From positions 8,506,324 through 8,570,323 of the forward strand of contig NC_064537.1 in the NCBI RefSeq assembly GCF_023856365.1: a DNA stretch of 64,000 bases. The letters run 5' to 3'. The stretch comes from Brienomyrus brachyistius. Lineage: Eukaryota; Chordata; Actinopteri; Osteoglossiformes; Mormyridae. The notes under the pieces were generated by a model. The model searched no databases and had not been told where the DNA came from. It saw nothing but the letters and a program-made list of their open reading frames with translations. Both the position numbers and the translations under genes were made by a program. This document shows, piece by piece, positions 33,726 through 57,117 of the stretch (position 1 is the first letter of the stretch; each line of letters starts with the position of its first letter).

Positions 33726-36700
33726 ATGGTCTCCAAACTGCTTATTGCTACAGTAGAAAGTGTTTGTGTACGGTAACTGGCTGCTAATGTTGGAACCACT
33801 GATTTTACTCAGCAGCCTGTCATCACCGCCTTGTCATTCTGAAATCCAATGAAGGACTTCAGTGGGTCTTGCAGGTGAATAGTGCACTTTTTGCTTGTGC
33901 ATTTTTTTCCCACAGATTTTTTTAATTGAATTTTAACAACATGAGAGAATTAAGAAAACATTTTCAGCATTAATGAAAAGTCAAACATAAAGAGAAAGAA
34001 GGACCCCCCCCCCCCAAAAAAAAGGAAAAAAAATTATATTTAGCTAATAATCTGACATGTTGGCCGCCTAATAATAAATGGAACCAGATACAGAACTGCA
34101 GTTATCCAAGAACAACAAATGGACAACATTCCAAACCCACCAAGGCTACAAAACACAAAATTAAATCTTAGTTACTCAGGGATGGCTGCCAACCTTAATT
34201 TTTGAACATGTGCAAAAAAAGACCCCATAGCTTATTAAACTTGTGCAGTGAACCATTCAGTGTCATCTTTGCCACTTTAGCAAAAAACAGAATATCCTGA
34301 ATCCACGAGGAGTGGGGTTGGGGGGGGCGGGTGTAACAGAACCCTTCAAGCTCACCTCAGCCATCTGGCTAGTAGAGTAATAAATGCCGCAAAATCTGCT
34401 TTGTATGTTGGAAGTAGTAAATTGGGGGCCAAAATCCCAAATACTACTGGTTCAAGTTGAATCGCAACACAGACGGAAATTGAACTAAATACCTGCAGCC
34501 ATTAGGCATGTAAAGTAGGGCATGACCAGAACATATGAGTAACTTTGGTTGTGCATTTAAGGCTGGATGACATAATTAGATAACTGTTGCCCATCTTTGT
34601 GAAACATATTGCTAGCAGTTAAGCTTATTAAAGCGGTTTATAAACCCAGCAAACATGCTTTTCTAGTTCAGGCATTGCGTGCTTTTTTTGTTTCGATATA
34701 GCAAAGAAGAACATCCAGCGGATTATGATGATTGTCGTGTCAATTACTGTGTCGCTCCATGCATAACACTGAAATGACCGATTTGAAATCTGCTGTGCGA
34801 GATGGTGATTGACATGTGAAAGTTTGTGCCACAAAATGTCTGCCATTGCAGCTAAGGTGCGTGATGAGAAGCTTAAACCAGGAAGCATTCTGGACGGGCA
34901 TAACGTGAGGAATTCAGATAGACGCACTCTGAGCGTACTTGAGTCTACACTGTATTTGAACAGATTAAAATACGAAAGAGAGGGAGAGAATGGGCCCTTT
35001 ATTGGTTCCTTGAAGGGAAATTCTCTTTACTGCATAAACATATATGACACATACATCATAACAGGCATTTTATTGAAAAAGAATAACTAAAGATAATGAT
35101 GTACCCTAATAATATGGAACATGACTGGAGTAAATGAGGAAAAGGGCAAAGTCCACAAAAACGGTCCGTGTGCATTTTAACCCAGTGGCCTATATTCAAA
35201 TTTCTCACCAGACTCTGAGTGCGATAGACCAGGGGCTGCTGGTAAAAGCCAATGTACCCATAGCTCTACCTCGCAATAATGATGGCACAAGCCATTATGA
35301 TAACGGAGTGGAACGATTTGTGCAGCATTTAGGGTTTGAATCCTATTCTTGTGTTGCCATGTTCTCTCACAGGTTTTCTCTGATTGGTCAGGTATATATG
35401 CCCCCAACCCCTCAACTAAGTAATGTGTGGAGTGTTTGCTGGTGAACTTGCATATGATTGGCTAGGTGCTGGTGAATCCGTGACAGGACAGGATTGTGAT
35501 TTCGCACTGTGATGTGTAAGTACTTTATCCACATCCCTTCCAAATGGAGGCTCAATCACTGCCTTATCACTTTAGTGATTCCAGGCGAAATCCCCATTGT
35601 CCCTTTGACTTCTTATATCATACTACACTCATTTTGTTGATTAATCATTCCTGAAAAGTTGGATGTTTGTACTACTTTTCCTTGTATCACAAAACTTCTT
35701 TGTGCCACAGTCTAGATTGATATAAAGCTCTGCAGGAGATATGTACTTGTCGATCTCACACATCTCACGGGGATGACAAACAGAGTCGTACAGGAGTGCT
35801 GAGGCCAACCTACCTGGACTTCCCCAAAGTATAATCATGGAAATAATGCGTCGATTTGCTGTGTCAAGGAATTGCAGATCTTGTTGAGTAGAAGGGGGGG
35901 AAGTGGCCCTACATGCATCTATCGCCTGGTGAGATTAAAATTCCTGCTGTCATGGAATGTTTTGCAGGAAAAAGTGGAGAAAAAAATCACATAGAACGTG
36001 CAAGGTGGGGAAAAAGTCACAAAATCCACAAAGTAGGGAAAAGGTAGCATGATTTTCACTGGTTCACCATACATCCGACATCATGTTAATCCAAAAACAT
36101 GTGGCTAAGTGAATTGGTAGCTCTGAATTACATGCATGTGTGTGCCTACCCCATTCCCCCTGATTTATACCCTCTTCTTGATAGGATACAAGATTACCAG
36201 TTGGAAAATGTTTGAATGGGCACAACTTTGATTATCAGGAGTAGGAAACAAAAGGGCTGTACTCACGTAACATTAGGGATTACGACATGCCGTGCTGATT
36301 AATCAGTGCCTTTTGCTCCGGTATACTAATACTGTGGAGTGGATTGTCTAAGGCACTGAGGTAGCTTTCAGAAGTTTGCCAGCAGATGTCGCTATTCCAC
36401 TTTCGGTGACAAAATTGAAGTTTCTAGAACAGTCGAGGAAGCACTACTTAAAAAGACCATACTGCGTTAAATCGCAAAAATATAATAATTATATTTTAAT
36501 AATTGCATATATAGAGAGTTTACTTATCACTTGAGGTTTGCAGATGAAGTCGATAATGGCCTGACATTGAACAAATGGGTTGAATCACTGGTGCCCGAAT
36601 CACCCCATGTGTGCTGAGCCTCGGATGGCTAACAACGGGCCAACGTGGAGCTTGGTGGAGTCTGCTGGGTAACATCTTAGATGCTGTGACATATAATGTA

Positions 36701-37216
36701 CATTCTCTGCTATCCTGTTTTTACGATGACGATTCTTGTTTTTCTTTCCAACACGAGATTGCCCAGCATGCAGCACTGCCATGAATATCAGAGAAGGCAC
36801 AGCCGGGTTTATCTTGGCCCACTCTGCCCCACAAATCTACATAATCCAAAATTCCTGTTTTTCTCCCCTAGACTCCCTCATGAAATGGATACAGACGATC
36901 TCCTGTTCTCAATTACATGTATTTTATGTAACATTCTCTTAAGAATGTGTGGCATCATTGGCTTGCCTGCTGTTCTCACAACTGTACAAAAGTTCAGAGA
37001 ATGTGTAGCCCATCGAATAAATCCACTCTGGCCATAAACTGCCTCAAAAGCTCTAAGGAGAAGAAACGGCAAGGAAAGTAGACACAACTTCTGAGAAACG
37101 TTGTGGAAGGCCTAAAGTATGTTTTTCTTTGATTTGTTTAGTATTATTAAATATCAGTACTATGCTTCACATTGTATACGTATATCAGCGATTATTTTCC
37201 ATCCTTTCCGAACTGC

Positions 37217-37770
37217 TAATTTTGGATGGGAGCGTGTCCTAGATAGCATCCTAGTCCTAGGAGTACAACCTGGGTGGGATGTCAATCCATCACAGGGAAT
37301 ATGAACAAGCTACAGGATCTTGCCAGTTAAATTAACTGCATGTTTTTTGACTGCTTGAGGTCATTACAATTCCTAGAGGAAAGCCAGATGATACAGGAAA
37401 AATAAGCAAGCTACTGTACATGCACATACACACAGACCTGTAATCATATCTTTGTGGGGACCTCTCATTCATTTCTATGGGAAAAATGCTAATGCTAACC
37501 TTGACAATCTTAACCTCTACCCAGCCCTAACCATAATCATAAGTAACCAAACAAAATACAAGAGTTTTTTGCAGTTTTAGTTTTTTATTGCAGTCACAGA
37601 TTTTTAGAAAATTAAGTTTTCCTTTTTAGGGGCCAGGAAACAGAAAAAAACGTGTATTCATCATATTGTGTCCCCACAAGGTAAGGTAGACACACATGTG
37701 CACACACGCAAAGAATTTAGGCAGGATTTGAACTGCCAGTCCTGGAGATGTGCAGTAAGTCATAGTAACA
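37217..37770 (-). mobile_element. Inverted SINE copy split by a MITE
   Basis: The left part (37217-37435) reads on the plus strand as the reverse complement of a fish SINE tail and body: GTACAACCTGGGTGGGATG, CAATCCATCACAGGG and GCACATACACACAG. The right part (37691-37770) contains GGCAGGATTTGAACTGCCAG, the reverse complement of a tRNA-like B-box region. The two halves are in the right order and orientation for one SINE with the 37436-37690 MITE inserted into it. Confidence 0.55.
37436..37690. mobile_element. MITE with TTGTGGGGAC inverted ends
   Basis: Starts ACCTGTAATC then TTTGTGGGGACC and ends TGTGTCCCCACAAGGTAAGG, giving inverted ends of the TTGTGGGGAC type. The interior has CCCTAACCATAATC and TTTTTGCAGTTTTAG words. 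I recognise this as a recurrent fish element. It is about 255 bp and non-coding. Confidence 0.65.
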
Positions 37771-38015
37771 CTCGCGTAAAATTATAATATAATATGTCAA
37801 TGTTACTATTCCTAGTTTTATTTGCGAATAAATACTGATTTCAGGAGACAGTGACGTGAACATTATCTGAACTCTGAATACAAGTACATTGATCTCTGTC
37901 GTGTATTATACTGACGATAACAAAGAAAAGCTGCAGAACATAGACAAACACTGCATTGGCCTTGCCGGCGTAATTTACGTCACAGTCTAACTGGCAGTAC
38001 GCAGATTCCTGAAAA

Positions 38016-38341
38016 CTATCTACGCCATTTTAGCACCGTCTTCCCACGGTTCTCTGGGAGAGTTACGGCTGACGGTTTTTTTTTCCGTCGACGGAACCTC
38101 CATCTTATCGCACACAATTGTTTGGAAGAGGGGTTTTGCAAAAGTAATTCGAAGTATAAAGTATATGCATTTGAAACGGGATTAAAGTAAACTTTATTTA
38201 AATTAGGGGTTACTCTTTTTGTTTGTTCTTTAGTTTCAGAGACAAGCGTTTGAAAGACCAAACATTCTATAAGCTGCCAAGCTCGAAGCCATTTGAAAAT
38301 TTGAGATAGCTAACGAAGCTAGCTGTCTCGTTTGGGGGAAA
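38016..38341 (+). promoter_or_regulatory. ddx17 promoter / 5' UTR candidate
   Basis: Two YY1-like cores (CGCCATTTT near 38022 and CTCCATCTTA near 38097) flank a T-rich and TCGACGG stretch just before the ddx17 first exon. An in-frame TGA at 38294-38296 fixes the ATG at 38342 as the first usable start on this exon. Confidence 0.4.
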
Positions 38342-49009
<10,668 letters not shown>

Positions 49010-49840
49010 CAGCCCCCATCTTAAGCCAAAATGTTAAGCGTCACATCATTATTATGGTAATAGGTAATGCTTTTTGTAATTTTGTAGGGTTTAAATTTTA
49101 TTTTGAGTTCTTGAAAAGCATAGTTTGGTTAGCTATAAACTATTTTGATAAATATAAAACCATTTCAAACATTTAATAGGTCAGTTCTGGCAGTTTAACG
49201 TGCTTGTGTTGTATTTACCGATAGCCTCTGTGGATTTGTCGGTGTTTGCATGTTCCTGTGGAATCATTTGGTTGCCAGAGATCCGAGGGACGGACCTGTG
49301 TTATTTTCCCAATAATGTGCATATTTCTAAAATTTGTAATTTGTCTTTTCATGTTAGAGGTAGGTACCACAATGAATCACTTAGCATCCACATACCCTGG
49401 TCCAGTGGGGAGCCCCTGGAATCGGACTCCTTAACAACTGGACAGGTTTGTGATACGCCAAACTTTTCTTTTTGTGCTAAGGGTTTGGAAAAGAAAAGAA
49501 AATCAGGATAATCAGCTTTATGCAGCTTTAAATGTTTTCCCATTAAAATGAATAAAACAGGATGAGTAGCACACCCTCCCCACCCAGACCGTTTTGGTAG
49601 TACTGCATGCTAGCTGCTTTACTTTTCAATGTTTCATGCATCCACAGATCTTCTTGCTCCTATATGTGGTTTTCCCCCCATGCCATTTTTCCGTTTTGAT
49701 GGTAACATCAGGAATTTGCAATGCATTTGGTTGCTTGCAAACTCTTCCCCTGGCTGCTCCATAGGCATTGTTTCTCCTGTAATGATGTACTTTTCTATAT
49801 TTTTCCAGGTTTTAATAAAGATTTAAAAACATTCTTTTGG
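49010..49840 (+). other. ddx17: ddx17 3' UTR (probable)
   Basis: AATAAA signals lie at 49551-49556 and 49814-49819 downstream of the stop. The longer form would be about 0.83 kb. Confidence 0.6.
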
Positions 49841-51386
49841 ATATGTTGTATTTACAGTACAAGTAGTCCCTGGCTTAAGAACGTCTGACCTGCGTTCAAC
49901 TCACACTTACGAAAGGACCGCCATACAGTCTTGTATACAATGGTTTGTAGAAACAAACATGCGCTACTTTGTGACGTTCATGAAAACATTACGTGCTTTT
50001 CACTGTTCCTTGGCTTGAGGTACAGTACCACACGTTGCTACTTTTATTACTCTTATGTACTATGTTGCAGTATTATTCTGACTTGCTTACAAATTACTCT
50101 GCAAGACAGATTTAAGGAACGGATCTTGTCCATAACCTGGGGCCTGCCTGAGCAGTTTCTGTGAAACCTCTGGAAGTCGGTGTTGGTATTCCAGCATAAC
50201 CTGTAGTTCAGTAGCTGTTGCTGTTCTCATGAGCCCTTTGTGTGGTGGAATGGGGCAGTGACCGCTTACATTGAATAACGACATAACGTTGTGCTAAACC
50301 TCAGAAAAGGAAATGCTTTATTTCCCTTAAATATGCATGTTTACTGCCTTTCCTGTTGCCCCTCAATTCTGAAGCGTTTAGTATTTTGGCATATATACAT
50401 AATTGCAATACTGACAGTATTTACAGAGTTGTAACACGCACGCCTTGTGAACAGATGCATCCGGTTTGCACGTGTTGCGCATGTAGGAGGGTGTCCCTGC
50501 GGGCAACAGGATAGATTTCATCTGATGCTGGGAGGGTGGCGAGGCCTTGGGGAAGGTGATGCCGTCGTGTTGCAGGGACCGGAAGTGTTTCTGTTTATAC
50601 CTTCTGTTGTTCAGTTCTGTCCTGTAACAAGCTATACAAACTAGGGCTAAACAACCTTGTGATCTAAATGTAGCAGCATTTTATGCATCTTGCCCTTTGT
50701 AACCAAGTGCAAAGTCCCCCTAACTCTTAAACACACCAAAAACAACAGCCAGAGCTGACTACACCCTACATCTCAGACAAAAGAAAAAAAAAACACACAT
50801 ATATACATACAAGATCAATCAGAATTTGTCAGAATAGGCACATACGGCATATAAAATAAGACTTCAGTATTGATCGTTTGTCTATGTACTGGGTGGTTCA
50901 CTGTCAAACCACAGCAATAGACAACAGAATTTAGGTAAGCGCTGTTTTCCATACATTTCAGGCATAGGAGTTCTTAAGTAATGGAAAACTAGTGTTACTC
51001 AAAAGTAATGAAGTTTGATGACAGCATTGCACAGACAAGAATATTTGGGGTGGGTGGGAGAGAACAGGAGACATTCCATTGCTATAAATTGCTGTAGCTG
51101 AATCACTGGAGGGAGGGAAAAAAAAGTAGCAAATCATTTCACACAAGACGCCCTTATGCTGGACCAGCTGCCCCACATCCTGGGCACAAAAAGACTACAA
51201 TACAATACCTTGTACTATATTATATTACAGCACAGTAGAGTATTGTACAGCATACACAGCCACACAGACAGGTTAAATTTTAAATATACTGCTTTTAAAT
51301 TTGAAGTCAAATCATTCAGGTTTTTGATTCACAGGAAAAATACATCTATGTTCATTAGAATACAGTAAGGGAGCAGAAATCGGCTG
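49841..51386. other. ddx17-gga1 tail-to-tail interval
   Basis: No gene seen. AGTAGTCCCTGGCTTAAGAA near 49863 resembles a dispersed fish repeat but is too degraded to call. It may include distal 3' UTR of either neighbour. Confidence 0.5.
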
Positions 51387-51537
51387 TTTATTATTGTCGA
51401 GCTGGATTGGAATGGATTAAAATAAAGACAAAAATGAACATGTAAAGAGGGCATTGGGGACAGTGACGGAACTCTAATGCAAGGGCTGGAGCATGTGACA
51501 CCCAGAGGGTCATGTGACAGGAAGTCGGTCCATCCTC
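51387..51537 (-). other. gga1: gga1 3' UTR with poly(A) signal
   Basis: TTTATT at 51387-51392 reads AATAAA on the minus strand, 146 bases past the gga1 stop. A more distal site cannot be excluded. Confidence 0.45.
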
Positions 51538-54500
51538 CTAAAGACTTCCCCAGGTTTCTGGTGCAGGAAACTGTTCTACATCCCCGGTCTCATCATGGGA
51601 TTCCTCACCCAGGACAAAGGTGAGTTTGTATCGCAGCCGGACCTTCTCCTGAAGCAAAAATGGAGCAGAAGCACAGTACATTATAAAAATGTCCCATGTT
51701 TTTATATTGTTAATTTGAAAACAAATCCCGAATGCTGACAATATTGTTTACATAATGTTCAGTTAGCAAAACATGTCAACAGTACCATGCCTGTAACAGA
51801 CCAGAAATGTATCCCATTCATGCTACAGACTGTTGCTCTGAAGGACTCTGATACCAGCATCCACAGCTGTACTATAATGTATGCAGGGTATTTTGTAACA
51901 ATATGAATGTGTAATTTAAATGACTATTTAAATTAGGGCTGCATGATATCATGATTATGCGGCGCAAGTGCAACAATCGCCAGGTTTTTAGATGACGGGT
52001 GTCAACGTGTCCGGATGCCCGTATTTCAGTACTACAGGGACGTTTACTTACGCCCACAATTTGGTAAGCAGATTAGCAGTGCACCTAAAATATTAATGAG
52101 AGCCATATTCTGACGGCCAAAAATAAATTCGGCGCATCCTTATATTTAATTAATGTGTCTAACTTGAAGCAGCAAAAAGCACCACCACAAGACCGATGGT
52201 TTTATCTTTTTTACCTTGGTTATCCACAACATGTCGTGGTTGCTGAGCTGTCCCTTTCTTCACCGCCACTTCAGTGCTCATCGCTTCCATGATTTACCAA
52301 AACAGTATGCAACTCATTCCCAAAGTATATAAAGTAAGCTCCTTACATTTAATTGGTTGTGTAAGAGCAATTAAAAAAAAACAGCCATATGGATTAAATA
52401 AGTTTAGCTATAACACTATGTGGTGGCCAGTAAAAGTTAGGACAGCGTAAATGAATTCTCCTAACTTTAGGATGCCAGAAATGTGGTTATAAATGAGAAT
52501 TCAGTCCTCTAGGCAAGATCGATCTGTTGTGACTTAGTTTGCAATGTAACCAATCAGATGTCAGGTTCTGTTTAGAGCCCGTCCACGGAGTTTGATGGGT
52601 GCCTGACAGATAATATTAATGGTTGCTGATATCACGTAAATTTTGCTTAAACTATTTAAATTACAAATGTACATTATAATGTACATAATTTAAATCACAA
52701 TTAATTATTGAATATTGTCACAAAACACTCTCCATACATACGTCCCCAGATGTAGAAATGCTACTGTGAGCACTTCATAACATCTTACACCTACATGCCC
52801 ACTCTACGCAAAGACGCAAGAACACGGACGGATGTACCTTGCTGGGGTTGGCCAGCAACAGCACCTGAGTGATGGCAGCAGGGGGTAGGATGGGGTTGAA
52901 GGAAGGCAGCTCAGTCCCCGAAGGGGGCTGAAGCTTCACCTTCATTATCTGAAGGGCAAGTGGGAGGGGCAAACATTAGATGTTTCGCTATTCTGTCAAT
53001 ATAAGTGAACGAAAAACGAACAAAAAAGAAATCAAGCACTATGGATATTTCCACAGTATATTTACAGCTAAAGTAAAATTACGTTTGTTTAGGATACTTT
53101 CAATTCACACAGGGTTTATATAATGGATTCATATTCTTTCACTCAACACAGTTACCGCAGAAAACGGTGTTAAGTGAAATCATCAAGTAGCAGGAGCCTG
53201 ATGCATATGAATGAAGGTGGATATAGTTAAGGGGGGGTGGGGTGTGTACCCACGAAGGCAGAGCCTCACCTTGGGGACGGCTGCCTGGAAGCGGATGCTG
53301 GTGACGGGAACAGGGGCAGACGACAACATGGAGATGACGACCACCAGCACGTCGGGCCGGCCGGGGGGGGAGTCGCGTGCAAAGTGGAACAGGACCCGCA
53401 GGCTGTGGCGATCAAACACGGTCACGGGCAATAAGCTGCCTGAGATCGGGGAGGGAAGGATTGGAAAGAGGAAAGAAATAGCACAGAGAGAGGGCAGACA
53501 TTAATTAATTGGCGTTTGGTGGAAATAAGTGGGTCTCACGAGTGCCTTTAAAGAAGCTGGAAGCAATCCAAGGCAGGAATATGAGCTGTCTGTCTTACTG
53601 GGTTTAATGGACTCCAGCGGCACGATCACATTGCTCAGGGAAATCTCCCGTGGAGGATCGAGAGCGGAAGCAGACGGCATTCCCTGCGGAAGCACTCCCA
53701 CGCCGGGTATGGAGTTCAGGAGAGTTCCAGGAGGCTCAGAGGAAAAGGCCGCACTCGGGCTGGGGTTCGCATTGGACTTGTGTTGGAGATCACGTAGTGT
53801 GGGTTTGGACTGAGGGGGCTGCTTGTCCCTGAAAGGAGTAGAATCAGAAATGACATCCCGCCCTTTATCCATTTTTTTACTTTTCTAATTTAACTCCAGA
53901 ATCACTGTGACTTATCTCAGGACGTGCAGTGGACAAGGCAGTGGACTAGGCAGTCCAGTACAGAGCACACAATCACACACTGTCTGTAATTTACAGACCC
54001 ACACACTTTACCTACCATTTGACCTGCTGGCTCTCTGGGGGCAGCGACTGCTGCAGGAGAGTTTTTCCCAACATGTCTAGCTCTTCTAAAGCCTTGTTCC
54101 CCGATGGGGGCGGGGCTTGTGAGGGTGTGGTCACCGCCGGCTTTAGCATCGCTGCAGGGACGGCCGGATCCGTGCTGTCGGAAGACTGCCGAGAGCAACA
54201 GCGGTGAGGTCTGGTGAACTCGGGGGAAGCAGATGGGCGAGTTGTCCAGTAACCAAGGAAACATCCCTGTCACCTCACCTGAAAGCAGTTCCAGGAAGTG
54301 GCGTCTCCGGGCTGGGAGGCAGGAGTGACGTCGTTCAGCCCTGAGACAGAGGAACGAGGCATTTGTGCGACATGCCGAGGCAGACAGGAAAGGAGATGGA
54401 TTCGCTGACTGAGGTCCTCTTACCCAGTGACATCAGCTCGTCATCAAGGAGGCTGGCCCCCAGTTCATGAGGTGGCCGGTCACGTGACTGACTAGGGACT

Positions 54501-57074
54501 TCTGTGTCCAGGCCAGCCAGGTCCAGGAGGGCCGTGCTACTTTCTGAACGAGAGGGGTGGGAGATAGCTTAGCTGAACTGTTCTATTTTAAACACACCCC
54601 TCTTCCAGACCCATTGGGGGGCTGGTCTGCACACACCTGAGAGTTGCGATGGTCCAGAACTTTCCCCGTTCACCTCCTCTCCTTTCACCAGCTGCCGATA
54701 CAGGTTGATGACCTGAGTCAAGCTGTCGTTGGCCTGCAGGATCTCCGCTGTCACCATGCAAGGGGGAGACCATGTTGGGGGATGAGAAAGCCCTGCCTCA
54801 CTTTGCCACACCCCGCTTTTGCCCCGCCCAGCCACCCCCACCGTGCCCAGAAGGGACACGCACCCAGGGCCTCATCGTTGTCCTCTGTGTCACTGGCCAG
54901 CCGGAACAGCGTGGGTCTCATCTTTTCACAACGCTGGTACAAATCCTGCAGGCGCAGAGAAACATCAGCGCCAATGAGGCTCGACGTGCAGCCTGTGGGT
55001 CACACTGGCTCCACCACACCAACCAGGGAAATATCTGCATGTGCCAGTGGGGCAGGAGCATGCTACGGGCAGCGGCAGCCCTCCTTCCTTGGCACCCGGC
55101 CCACCTTGATGAGCTCAGCATTGCTGTGGGAGCAGGTCTCCTTGCTGTAGCTACTGAGCAGCTGGGTGAGCAGGCTGACGCTCTCCTTCACCTCGTGTAT
55201 GGCGTTGACACGCTTGGAGACCTTCTCCATGCGCTTCTGGTCCTGGGGAGGGAGAGATGGAGGGTCAGAGAGGGAATGGGAAGAGAGAAACCAAGGAGGA
55301 CTCAGAAAGAGAGGGAGAAGACAGAAGGGAGTCGGGAAGGGGGGGGGGGGGACAGAGAGGAGGCCAGTTGGGGGGGGGGATAGGCTGGGGGAGTCAGAGA
55401 GAGCGACAGGGGAGTTGGGGGCGGGAGCCTATTCAGCTTCTCCTGGCTGGTGCCCTGACAGACATATGGTGTTGACGAGAACCCTATAGCAGTGAGCAGC
55501 ACTGGCCAGGCCTATTTCAGGCACTGAGGCACACTGGCTGACACACAGGCTGCCTGCCACACGCCGGGTGACTCACGCGCGCCTCTCGCACACACGCAAT
55601 CCCACTTGGCTGCTCACCTCCTGCACCATCTCCTTGATGAGTTTGTTGGCTGCTCTCAGATCCTCGGGATGAGTGCTGTTTAGCAGGCGAGACAACATCT
55701 GTGGAGAGAGAGGGAGGAAGGGAGGGAGGAAGAGAGGGAGGGGAGGAGGACAACGACGGGACAGGGAGGGGGTTGGAGAGGCGAGATAGTGAAGAGTCGG
55801 CAGATCAGATGCATTCGTTTCATTTCACATCCTGCTGAAATATTCGGCCTCCTCTCATTTTTCATTCATCTTACCTTCGACTTCTCCTCATCCTCAAAAA
55901 TTGCGTTCTTAGGTCTGGGTGGCGGTGGGGGGAGTGGTTTGTCATCGGGAAGGATGGGGTCTTGTTTAACGATGCCTGGAAAGGAGAACATTCACCCAAA
56001 TCACCATAAAACCGAAACACTCAGCAATCTTCAGCCCCACTGCGGCTCAGAACCAACAGTCCACACAAGCCCATCTGCAGACGCGTCTCAGAAGAGTCCG
56101 TCGGTCTCACCCTGCTTCTTCAACATCTGGTAGGCGTCCGAGATCTTGGTCTCTTCCGGTAGGCACACCGTCCAACTGTACATCACTTCTAGCACCTTCT
56201 TCTTCACTGGTTCAGGAGCCCTGGTACCTAGGTACTGCAGAGGGGCGGACACAAAAGAACACACTCAAAGGAAGCAGAGATATGGGGCGGGAAGCAGGGC
56301 AATGACCTGTGACTGCAATGATGCTCTCCTGTCTGCGACAGACCTTTGAAAAGAGGTGTGAACCAAATAAATAACTACAGGCACCCGACTGGGACATTAT
56401 TAAACTGAAACATTATTAAATAGCTTGTGAAGGTTATATAATTTATCATAAGTGCTCTACTCACAACGGGCTGCACCCCTTCCCACGCAAAAAAAATAGA
56501 GGCCCAAGGCCTTATTATTAATACATGTATTGTTCCAGCACTGAGGGGTACGTGCTGAGGAAGAGGAGGAATGATTAAAGTGCCGCCATGACATGTACCT
56601 TGGGAGACACCACCTTGATGAGCTCGTTGAGGAAGCGAAACTTGCCCACCTCGCTGTGAAACCTCTTCCCGCAGTTCTTCATGCAGGTCTCCAGCACCTA
56701 GCGGTGTGATGCACAGCTCATGTAAGGCGAGGGGGACTCCCTCATCAATCGCCAAGAGCCTGTGTAAGCTCTCATGTCATGGATGCGGGTTTATTAATCG
56801 TCCTGTCAAAGCTCATGGCCAGAGGAGGGGGACGCACTCTCTCACCGTAAGTGCCTGCATGGCTTCCCACTCCTGGGGTGATTGGATCTTGTGGGCCAAA
56901 AGTCTGGTGGCCAACTGGGGGCTGCAACAACAAAGACAGCAGTGGCAGAGGGTTACGGGGGCCACGTTTATAGCAGGAGGGGGAAACGCAGCACGGCTTA
57001 GCTTGTGCTTCGGGAACGCAAACACCTCCATATCATCCCACGCCACATCTCAGCTGTATGCTCCAGCACATCCA

Positions 57075-57117
<43 letters not shown>

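Larger units (their letters stand above)
33726..38015. other. tomm22-ddx17 interval
   Basis: About 4.3 kb without a recognisable gene. ORFs at 34809-35090 and 35134-35445 match nothing I know and lack splice or codon support. The right end holds a SINE split by a MITE (37217-37770). CCAGCAGATGTCGCTATT near 36378-36395 resembles a CTCF core. Confidence 0.55.

Noticed and set aside
34809..35445. Two consecutive plus-strand ORFs (93 and 103 codons) as a possible transposon gene
   Set aside because: No transposase, integrase or reverse-transcriptase motif; composition like the surrounding non-coding DNA.
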